Assembly: GCA_020853995.1 (NCBI GenBank)
Contig: JADYXV010000105.1
Location: forward strand, 1 to 6,558
Length of the DNA: 6,558 nt
Reading direction: 5' to 3'
Source: Novosphingobium sp.
GTDB taxonomy: Bacteria > Pseudomonadota > Alphaproteobacteria > Sphingomonadales > Sphingomonadaceae
The stretch's first letter is position 1. Every line of letters starts with the position of its first letter. The notes below the pieces were generated by a model. It did no database searches, was not told the origin of the DNA, and saw only the letters and a program-made list of their open reading frames with translations. The position numbers were made by a program, and so were the translations under genes. Below, in pieces: positions 1 to 5,469 of this stretch.

Positions 1-5
1 ACCAT

Positions 6-23
6 CACCGCACTCAGGCGGTG
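6..23 (-). other. Short hairpin spanning the stop codon of the GGDEF-EAL gene
   Basis: CACCGC (6-11) and GCGGTG (18-23) form a perfect 6-bp stem with a 6-nt loop. The TGA stop codon of the GGDEF-EAL gene (14-16) lies in the loop. On the minus strand the stem is followed by ATGGT and then the window ends, so no U-tract is seen. It could be the start of a terminator structure or chance. The dyad itself is certain; its function is not. Confidence 0.25.
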
Positions 24-2299
24 CGCAGAACTTTTGCCTCCTTTGGCTCCAGCAACGCCAGCGCCTCTTCCGGCGGCATGGCCTTCCAGAACAAGTGTCC
101 CTGGATCATCTGACAGCCGGCAGCCTGCACCAGCGCCCGTTGCACCGGCGTTTCCACACCTTCGGCCACAACTTTCATCCGCAGCGTGTGGCCCAGTGAA
201 ACAATCGCGCGCAGGATCGAATGGGCATCCAGATCCGCTTCGATATTCTGCACGAAGGACCGGTCGATCTTTATCCGGTCAAACTGGAACGAGCGCAGAT
301 AGCTGAGTGACGAATAGCCGATCCCGAAATCGTCCAGCGCGATGCGGAAACCGCGATAATTCAGCCCCTTGAGCACCTCTACCACGTGGCTGCTACGGTC
401 GAGCATCACGCCTTCGGTAACTTCCAGGATATAGCGGCTCGGATCAGCCCCTGTCTCGCGTACCAGTGCATCAATCGTCGGGAGGAAATCGCTCGCCATG
501 ATCTGAAGCGGCGAAAGGTTCACCGAAATGTCGCAATCTGGCCAATCACGGCATTCCGTAAAAGCGCGGCGCAGCACCCAGGTGCCAAGCGGCACCATCA
601 TCCCTGAATTTTCTGCCACAGGCACGAACAAGTTTGGCCGGATCAAGCCGCGTTCCGGATGCGGCCAGCGAAGCAGCGCTTCAAAACCGCCGATCTTGCC
701 ATCAACTGCATCAACGATAGGTTGATAGGCCAATGACAATTCATCGCGCGCAATGGCGCGGCGCAGTTCCATTTCCATTTCGCGGCGCAGCTTGACCGAT
801 GCGTCCATATCCCGTGTGAACCGACGGTACCGCATCCGGCCACGCTGTTTGGCACGGTACAGCGCGATGTCGGACCGGCGCAGCAGTTCGCCCGGATCTT
901 CGCTCTGCTCAGGTCCCCAACTGATACCGCATGAACAACTGACATCAAGATTGCTGCCGGAAATCACGAACGGTTCGCTCATCAGCGTCATGATCTGGCG
1001 GCCCAGCATATCGGCTGCCTCTTTTCCGCCGGTGGAACGGCGCATCAGCACAAACTCGTCGCCGCCAAAGCGTGAAAGAAAATCACCTGGCGGCAGAGAC
1101 TTGCGCAAACGCAAAGCCATCTGACGCACCAGTTCGTCGCCTACGTGGTGACCCAGCGTATCGTTCACAACCTTGAACCGGTCAATGTCGATGTAGGCTA
1201 CGAAAACGTCGCCCAGTTCACGCTGCTCGACACAGGCCGAAAGTTCTTCGCGCAGTTTTTGCATGAAGTGCGCGCGGTTCGGTAAGCCCGACATCGCATC
1301 GTGCAACGCATTGTGCAGTGCTTGCGCTTCGCTGGCCATCAACTCGCTGGTTGTCCGGCGCATCCTGCGCACAATGATTGCACCACCGGCAACTACACCC
1401 ATGAAAAACAGGATGTACACTGCAAGCAAAGGTGCCGTGCGCCGCAAGATCGCTGGCCCCGGAGGCTTAGCTTGCCACGACACGTAACCGATGTTGGAAC
1501 CTTTGATATCTTCCAGGGCAAAAGTGTTGCGGTTGGCCGCGACGTCCGGCTTTGGACCAAATCGTACGCCCGATAGCAGTAACGATCCGCCGATGTCTGC
1601 GATCGTGCGTGCATCGAAATGGCGGATCAGCACGATATAATCCGGCGCTCCTTTGAGAAGCGCTGGCTGCACGTCGGGAACGACCGATGCAACCGCCACG
1701 AAAGCAGCCTCGCCGTTATGGCGCATCAACGCTGACATCCCGCGCGGAATAGGCCGTCCTTTGGCATCATAAGGCCAACTCACGCCACCATGATTGCGCC
1801 ACTGCACCGGTTTTACATCGCTGCGGGTTTCTTTGATCGAGCGTTTGACCAGTTCATTGATCTGCTTTTTCAAGCCGTCAAACCGGCAATTGCCTTCCAG
1901 CTTCGCGCCTTTCCAGCAGTGCACCAGCGTTCCGTCAAAGCGCACATGGTAAAGATGATCGATGCGATGGCTGCCCCAGAAATAGCCTGCCAGAAAGTTG
2001 CGCGCCCACGGTTCGACTTCGGGGCTGTTCAACTTGGTTACCGCCTCATCCCATTGGACTTGCAGCATGCCTGCCTCGGCAATCTCGCGTCCGTTGCGCT
2101 CGACAAAGCGCTCAACCAGCCTCCGCTCCTCGGTACGGGCATATTCATCGGCAATGCTTGTGGAATTGCGGAACGCTGCCACCAGCGCCGCCGTAAGCGC
2201 CAAAAGCGCCAGAAAAGTGCCCGCAATGATCCAGCGGGCACTGGTCGTGCCTACGGTTTGTTGCGATTTTCCGCGCTGAAGAAATGGCGCTGTTCCCAT
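14..2299 (-). CDS. CHASE4-GGDEF-EAL membrane protein, probable bifunctional diguanylate cyclase / c-di-GMP phosphodiesterase
   Basis: This inner-membrane protein (761 residues from the ATG at 2299) should make and degrade cyclic di-GMP in response to a periplasmic signal. A first membrane helix (about residues 23-43) is followed by a roughly 240-residue periplasmic region of CHASE4 type with a QWDEAV motif near residue 82. A second helix (about 289-309) leads to the GGDEF domain, which has an intact GGDEF motif at 412-416 and the DIDRFKVVND/GHHVGD nucleotide and metal residues. The inhibitory I-site RxxD is degenerate (PPGD at 403-406). The EAL domain keeps the expected metal and catalytic residues: EAL 540-542, N594, E626, D656-D657, K677, E713 and Q733. 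Both activities are therefore plausible, though many such tandem proteins use only one. An in-frame TTG at 2317 would add six residues. Neither start has a clear Shine-Dalgarno sequence, and I chose the ATG by codon type. The gene diverges from the small membrane protein gene. Domain calls are firm; the ligand is unknown. Confidence 0.95.
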   Translation of the reverse strand: MGTAPFLQRGKSQQTVGTTSARWIIAGTFLALLALTAALVAAFRNSTSIADEYARTEERRLVERFVERNGREIAEAGMLQVQWDEAVTKLNSPEVEPWARNFLAGYFWGSHRIDHLYHVRFDGTLVHCWKGAKLEGNCRFDGLKKQINELVKRSIKETRSDVKPVQWRNHGGVSWPYDAKGRPIPRGMSALMRHNGEAAFVAVASVVPDVQPALLKGAPDYIVLIRHFDARTIADIGGSLLLSGVRFGPKPDVAANRNTFALEDIKGSNIGYVSWQAKPPGPAILRRTAPLLAVYILFFMGVVAGGAIIVRRMRRTTSELMASEAQALHNALHDAMSGLPNRAHFMQKLREELSACVEQRELGDVFVAYIDIDRFKVVNDTLGHHVGDELVRQMALRLRKSLPPGDFLSRFGGDEFVLMRRSTGGKEAADMLGRQIMTLMSEPFVISGSNLDVSCSCGISWGPEQSEDPGELLRRSDIALYRAKQRGRMRYRRFTRDMDASVKLRREMEMELRRAIARDELSLAYQPIVDAVDGKIGGFEALLRWPHPERGLIRPNLFVPVAENSGMMVPLGTWVLRRAFTECRDWPDCDISVNLSPLQIMASDFLPTIDALVRETGADPSRYILEVTEGVMLDRSSHVVEVLKGLNYRGFRIALDDFGIGYSSLSYLRSFQFDRIKIDRSFVQNIEADLDAHSILRAIVSLGHTLRMKVVAEGVETPVQRALVQAAGCQMIQGHLFWKAMPPEEALALLEPKEAKVLRTA

Positions 2300-2461
2300 T
2301 ATTTCGATGACTAGCAACCGGTTACAAAGAAAAGGTTATCGCCGGCACCGGAGAATCAATCAGTTTGGCTACGTTCACCGTTTTTGACGATGGAACCAAT
2401 CAGGGCGTTCGCGGATTTGGGCTGCGGGAACACTGGCGGGAGGGCCACCGGGAGAACCCTC
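2300..2461. promoter_or_regulatory. Divergent intergenic region between the GGDEF-EAL gene and the small membrane protein gene
   Basis: These 162 bp should hold the promoters of both divergent genes, but I found no convincing -35/-10 pair on either strand. Visible features are a perfect 8-bp palindrome, AACCGGTT (2316-2323), close to the GGDEF-EAL start, and an isolated TTGACG (2384-2389) on the plus strand without a good -10 at 16-18 bp. No credible small gene lies here. The plus-strand frame open upstream of 2462 can be read from 2384, but that extension is polar and does not look like the family that follows. Confidence 0.4.
2450..2455 (+). promoter_or_regulatory. Ribosome binding site deciding the start at 2462
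   Basis: GGGAGA sits 6 nt before the ATG at 2462, good Shine-Dalgarno spacing. It selects this ATG over the in-frame ATG at 2384, which would add 26 polar residues not expected in this small-membrane-protein family. Confidence 0.7.
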
Positions 2462-2608
2462 ATGTTATTAACCGTCGCACTGATTCTTTTCGTTTTGTGG
2501 GCGCTCGGCGTGTTTGCGTTCAAGGTAACCGCAGGACTTATTCACATCTTGCTGGTGGTCGCGCTGATCGTCGGGCTTGTGCAATTGTTTCGCGGTCGCC
2601 GCGTCTGA
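2462..2608 (+). CDS. Small two-helix membrane protein, lmo0937/DUF5670-like
   Basis: This 48-residue protein consists almost entirely of two hydrophobic helices (about residues 2-20 and 24-43) joined by a short Lys-containing turn. The tail RGRRV is basic and probably cytoplasmic by the positive-inside rule. The pattern of an N-terminal hydrophobic segment with LWALG, then GLIHILLVVALIV, then a C-terminal GRRV matches, from memory, the lmo0937 family (DUF5670). These are short membrane proteins widespread in bacteria with no established biochemical function. The ATG is chosen because the family usually starts at this point, has this length, and a good Shine-Dalgarno sequence precedes it. It is divergent from the GGDEF-EAL gene and 124 bp upstream of the dehydrogenase start on the same strand. 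No clear terminator separates the two, so read-through is possible. Family recognition is fairly secure; function is unknown. Confidence 0.82.
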   Translation: MLLTVALILFVLWALGVFAFKVTAGLIHILLVVALIVGLVQLFRGRRV

Positions 2609-2677
2609 AGACGCTCACATCCACGGGAGTGGGTTGCATAACGCAATGCTAATGCCTAGCCTCTGGCCTGTGGTATA

Positions 2678-2698
2678 TCCGATCGAAAACCGTTCGGA
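2678..2698. promoter_or_regulatory. Inverted repeat upstream of the aldehyde dehydrogenase, candidate operator
   Basis: TCCGATCG (2678-2685) and CGTTCGGA (2691-2698) are inverted copies that match at seven of eight positions, separated by AAAAC. The dyad is centred at 2688, about 45 bp before the ATG at 2733. Size and spacing suit a dimeric repressor site, for example of a TetR- or LysR-type regulator, but no regulator gene lies in the window. It could also fold as a hairpin in the leader RNA. The dyad is seen directly; operator function is inference. Confidence 0.3.
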
Positions 2699-2721
2699 AC
2701 ACTAACTTTTGTATTCAGTTT

Positions 2722-2726
2722 GGGAG
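2722..2726 (+). promoter_or_regulatory. Ribosome binding site deciding the start at 2733
   Basis: GGGAG lies 6 nt before the ATG at 2733. This selects that ATG over the in-frame TTG at 2709, which would add eight residues and place this sequence inside the coding region. The resulting N-terminus, with YINGQW at residues 8-13, starts where aldehyde dehydrogenases of this type normally start. Confidence 0.75.
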
Positions 2727-2732
2727 TTCGCC

Positions 2733-4157
2733 ATGCGCGAGAGGCTGCAGCACTACATCAATGGCCAATGGGTCGATAGCGAAGGCGGCAAACGCCACGA
2801 AGTGATCAACCCGGCCACCGAAGAGGCGTGCTGCGCCATCACTTTGGGCACGCAGGCAGACGTCGATAAGGTCGTTGCAGCCGCCCAAGCCGCGTTCAAG
2901 ACTTTCAGCAAGACCACGCGCGAGGAACGCCTTGCGCTGATGGACCGGATCGTTGCCGAATACAAAAAGCGTGTGCCCGAATTGGCCGCAGCAATGGCCG
3001 AAGAAATGGGCGCGCCCGTCAGCTTTGCCAGCACCGCCCAGGTTGGCGCGGGCATTGGCGGGTTTCTTGGCACCATGGCCGCGCTCAAGAACTTCAATTT
3101 CCTGGAAGACAACGGCGCGTATAAGGTGGCTTACGAACCCATCGGCGTGGTCGGCATGATCACGCCGTGGAACTGGCCGCTGAACCAGATCGCGCTCAAA
3201 GTTGCACCGGCGATTGCCGCTGGCAACACCATGATCCTGAAGCCGTCGGAAGAGTGCCCTACAAACGCGGCGATTTTTGCCGAAATCCTTGATGCAGCGG
3301 GCGTTCCTGCGGGCGTGTTCAACCTGATTCAGGGTGATGGTCCGGGCGTTGGCACGGCCATCAGTTCGCACCCCGGCATCGACATGGTCAGCTTCACGGG
3401 CTCTACCCGCGCGGGCATTCTGGTGGCCAAAGCTGCTGCCGATACGGTCAAGCGCGTTCATCAGGAACTGGGCGGCAAGTCCCCCAACGTGGTGCTGCCC
3501 GATGCCGATTTTGCCGCCTATTTGCCGTCAACCGCCTCTGGCCCCTTGGTCAACAGCGGCCAAAGCTGCATTTCACCGACGCGCATCCTTGTCCCGCGCG
3601 AACGTGCTGATGAAGCCGCTGCTTTTGTATCGGCGATGTATTCCGCAACCACTGTGGGCGATCCGATGGAAGAAGGCGCGCATATCGGCCCTGTCGTCAA
3701 CAAGACGCAGTTCGACAAGATTCGCGGCCTTATCCAATCGGCCATTGATGAAGGCGCAAAGCTGGAAACCGGTGGCCCCGATCTGCCTGCCAACGTCAAC
3801 CGTGGTTACTACATCAAGCCAACCGTCTTTTCAGGCGTGACGCCCGATATGCGGATTGCGCAGGAAGAAATCTTTGGCCCCGTCGCCACGATCATGGCCT
3901 ATGACAGCCTTGATCAGGCCATCGAAATTGCCAACGACACTACTTACGGCCTTTCAGCCTGCATCACCGGCGATCCGGCCAAGGCCGCTGCAGTGGCCCC
4001 GGAACTTCGCGCTGGCATGGTAGCCATCAACAACTGGGGCCCCAGCCCCGGCGCGCCGTTTGGCGGTTACAAGCAATCGGGCAATGGCCGTGAAGGCGGG
4101 CTTTATGGCCTGAAGGATTTCATGGAAGTGAAATCGATCAGCGGCTTGCCTGCCTGA
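2733..4157 (+). CDS. NAD(P)-dependent aldehyde dehydrogenase, CddD-like branch
   Basis: This full-length cytoplasmic aldehyde dehydrogenase (474 residues, normal for the superfamily) oxidises an aldehyde to the carboxylic acid with NAD(P)+. It has the coenzyme-binding TPWNWP motif with Asn147, KPSE with Lys170, and FTGSTRAG around 221-228. The general base is Glu245 in ELGGKSPN. The catalytic nucleophile is Cys279 in NSGQSCISPTR, and Glu379 in EEIFGPV contacts the nicotinamide ribose. The spacing of these residues closely follows the known enzymes, so it should be active. The overall sequence, including the C-terminal PGAPFGGYKQSGNGRE block, resembles from memory the branch containing the Rhodococcus 6-oxolauric acid dehydrogenase CddD. 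The true substrate cannot be read from sequence and no pathway genes are adjacent. The start is set by the Shine-Dalgarno sequence at 2722-2726. The last 20 bp overlap the convergent glycosyltransferase gene, and a terminator follows 26 bp after the stop. Confidence 0.95.
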   Translation: MRERLQHYINGQWVDSEGGKRHEVINPATEEACCAITLGTQADVDKVVAAAQAAFKTFSKTTREERLALMDRIVAEYKKRVPELAAAMAEEMGAPVSFASTAQVGAGIGGFLGTMAALKNFNFLEDNGAYKVAYEPIGVVGMITPWNWPLNQIALKVAPAIAAGNTMILKPSEECPTNAAIFAEILDAAGVPAGVFNLIQGDGPGVGTAISSHPGIDMVSFTGSTRAGILVAKAAADTVKRVHQELGGKSPNVVLPDADFAAYLPSTASGPLVNSGQSCISPTRILVPRERADEAAAFVSAMYSATTVGDPMEEGAHIGPVVNKTQFDKIRGLIQSAIDEGAKLETGGPDLPANVNRGYYIKPTVFSGVTPDMRIAQEEIFGPVATIMAYDSLDQAIEIANDTTYGLSACITGDPAKAAAVAPELRAGMVAINNWGPSPGAPFGGYKQSGNGREGGLYGLKDFMEVKSISGLPA

Positions 4158-5406
4158 TCAGATCGCGGTTGAAAAGAATACCAGGGCCGTTCCATCCGGA
4201 GCGGCCCTTTTCCATGCGCTCTTCCGCTGCCCGCAGTGCTTTGGGATAGACTTCGCCCAGCAAAGCCTCAAACGTCTGCCGCCACTCATAACGGCCGGCT
4301 ACGTGGCACCGCGCAGCCTGCCCCATCTGGCGATGGTTGCCGCGCCACACCGCGACAACGGCCTTGGCCATCGCTTCTGAATCATCAACCGGAACCAGCA
4401 CGCCCGTTCCAGCAGGCACCCGTTCAGGCATCGCGCCCGAAGCAACGCCGACGATGGGAAGGCCGCTGGCCTGGGCTTCAATTACCGAAATGCCGAATGT
4501 CTCATCCGCCATAGCTGAAACGTAAATATCAGCAGATGCAAGGCTTTGCGCCAATTGCGTCCGGTCAGAGATATAGCCGGGAAAGGCCACTTGCCAGCCG
4601 CGCGAATGTTCTTCCAGCGTGTCGCGCAGCTTGCCATCCCCGATCAACACCAGCCCCGCATCCAGCGACGATGGCAGGCGCTTGAACATCTCCAATAAGC
4701 GATAGGCGCGCTTTTCATTATCGAGGCGTCCGGCGTAGACCAGTAACGGGCCACGGGCTTTCAAACCCAGGCTATCGCGCCATGCAGGATCACGGCGCTT
4801 CGGGTGGAACAAATCTGTATCCACGCCCAGCGACAAGACATCGACGTGCGCGATGCCGTATTCGTCCAGTGCCTTTGCCATCACCGTGCTCAACGTGTAA
4901 ACGCGGTCAAATTCACGGTACGTCAGTTGCGCATAGCCGGTGGCCAACCGTCGCAACCCGCGCGCGACAAAGCTTCCGAACAAGCTGGAGCCGACGCGGT
5001 AGATATGCGCTTCGGGAAAATCAGTGTGATAACCGGCCACCAACGCGGTATGCGGAAACGCCTTGGCATAATTGATCGCAGTCCACGGCAGCACCCACGG
5101 GCATTGGGATTCGATCAAGTCCGGCCGGTACCGTTCCAGCACTTCACGCACAACGCTGGTGCGCATGATGAAGCGATAGTTCGGGCTGCCGCGCACCTGG
5201 TCTGCGCCAACTTCAACCCAGATATGCCGGCCTTGTTCAACAATGCGGTCTTCAGGGCCGGGGACGATTTGCAACAACCGGTGCGGTGTGTGGTCCAGAA
5301 CATAGCTCTGCTTTTCGCGCAGATACGTGCCAATACCGCCGCCACCGTGCGGCGCATAACTTTGGGTAAGATCGCATAGCAGCAGCGGGCGGGATGCGTT
5401 GGTCAT
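4138..5406 (-). CDS. Family 4 (GT-B) glycosyltransferase
   Basis: This predicted cytosolic or membrane-associated glycosyltransferase (422 residues) should transfer a sugar from an activated donor, with retention, to an unidentified acceptor. The N-terminal half has the glycine-rich GGGGIGTYL loop (21-29) and YHTDFP (126-131), which recalls MgtA/SqdX-type lipid glycosyltransferases. The C-terminal donor domain has LGVDTDLFHP (193-202), AGRLDNEKR (225-233, with the phosphate-binding Arg227 and Lys232), LIGDG and the E-x7-E motif Glu302/Glu310. There is no signal peptide or clear membrane helix. The ATG at 5406 is the furthest upstream possible in frame, because a TGA lies three codons before it. 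AGGG abuts the ATG, too close for a good Shine-Dalgarno. The gene lies 63 bp after tamB on the same strand, so co-transcription is plausible. The last 25 or so residues lie beyond the normal fold and are encoded by the terminator region of the dehydrogenase. Donor and acceptor are unknown. Confidence 0.92.
   Translation of the reverse strand: MTNASRPLLLCDLTQSYAPHGGGGIGTYLREKQSYVLDHTPHRLLQIVPGPEDRIVEQGRHIWVEVGADQVRGSPNYRFIMRTSVVREVLERYRPDLIESQCPWVLPWTAINYAKAFPHTALVAGYHTDFPEAHIYRVGSSLFGSFVARGLRRLATGYAQLTYREFDRVYTLSTVMAKALDEYGIAHVDVLSLGVDTDLFHPKRRDPAWRDSLGLKARGPLLVYAGRLDNEKRAYRLLEMFKRLPSSLDAGLVLIGDGKLRDTLEEHSRGWQVAFPGYISDRTQLAQSLASADIYVSAMADETFGISVIEAQASGLPIVGVASGAMPERVPAGTGVLVPVDDSEAMAKAVVAVWRGNHRQMGQAARCHVAGRYEWRQTFEALLGEVYPKALRAAEERMEKGRSGWNGPGILFNRDLIRQASR
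4183..4211 (+). terminator. Rho-independent terminator of the aldehyde dehydrogenase gene, inside the convergent glycosyltransferase gene
   Basis: AGGGCCGTTCC (4183-4193) pairs with GGAGCGGCCCT (4198-4208) through all 11 positions, ten Watson-Crick and one G-U (4190 with 4201). The loop is ATCC, and a short T-run (4208-4211) follows. It begins 26 bp after the dehydrogenase stop codon. In minus-strand RNA the wobble position becomes an A-C mismatch and the stem is followed by GGTATTCTTTT, so it should be weaker there. That suits a directional plus-strand terminator. It covers codons of about residues 400-408 of the glycosyltransferase. Confidence 0.85.
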
Positions 5407-5442
5407 CCCTATTCAAGGCCACGTGCAAGTGTCCGTTTAAAG

Positions 5443-5460
5443 ACGGTGTTGCACCACCGT
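5443..5460 (-). terminator. Weak hairpin between tamB and the glycosyltransferase gene
   Basis: ACGGTG (5443-5448) and CACCGT (5455-5460) form a perfect 6-bp stem with a 6-nt loop, about 9 nt after the tamB stop codon. On the minus strand it is followed by CTTTAAACGG, only three T residues. CCGT (5433-5436 region on plus) could instead pair with the adjacent ACGG at 5443-5446, giving a competing small stem. This may be a weak terminator, an mRNA-stability element or chance. Read-through into the glycosyltransferase gene seems likely. Confidence 0.3.
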
Positions 5461-5469
5461 TACAGCGGA

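Larger units (their letters stand above)
2609..2732 (+). promoter_or_regulatory. Leader region of the aldehyde dehydrogenase gene
   Basis: This 124-bp gap holds the likely promoter region of the dehydrogenase. A 6-bp stem with one G-U pair (ATCCAC at 2619-2624, GTGGGT at 2629-2634, loop GGGA) follows the small gene, but no T-run follows it, so I do not call a terminator. TTGCAT (2634-2639) with TAGCCT (2657-2662) at 17 bp is a poor sigma-70-like pair, and TATATC (2674-2679) has no matching -35. The clearest element is the inverted repeat at 2678-2698, listed separately. Confidence 0.35.

Noticed and set aside
1790..2314. Plus-strand open frame (174 codons) opposite the CHASE4 region
   Set aside because: It is antisense to a recognised sensor domain, with no family resemblance and no credible start signal.
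2384..2412. TTGACG as a sigma-70 -35 box for the small membrane protein gene
   Set aside because: At 16-18 bp spacing the -10 candidates (CGTTCG, GTTCGC, TTCGCG) are poor, so I do not call a promoter.
2384..2461. N-terminal extension of the small membrane protein from the ATG at 2384
   Set aside because: The extension is polar, has no good ribosome binding site, and would give an atypical length for the family. The ATG at 2462 has well-spaced GGGAGA.
2591..2603. CGCGG-TCG-CCGCG hairpin at the end of the small membrane protein gene as a terminator
   Set aside because: The stem is only 5 bp, lies inside the codons for RGRRV, and is followed by TCTGAAGACG with no T-run.
2696..2720. GGAAC-N16-AGTT resembling an EcfG general-stress promoter before the dehydrogenase
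   Set aside because: The -10 part is not CGTT, and a start of transcription about 7 nt downstream would leave the Shine-Dalgarno sequence at 2722-2726 out of the mRNA.
2715..3461. Long minus-strand open frame (248 codons) opposite the aldehyde dehydrogenase
   Set aside because: It is antisense to a clearly real gene, is Arg/Ala/His-rich, shows no recognisable domain, and is what third-position GC bias produces opposite a coding frame.
4804..5379. Plus-strand open frame (191 codons) opposite the glycosyltransferase
   Set aside because: It has no domain or ribosome binding site and lies fully opposite conserved glycosyltransferase codons, so it is a shadow frame.
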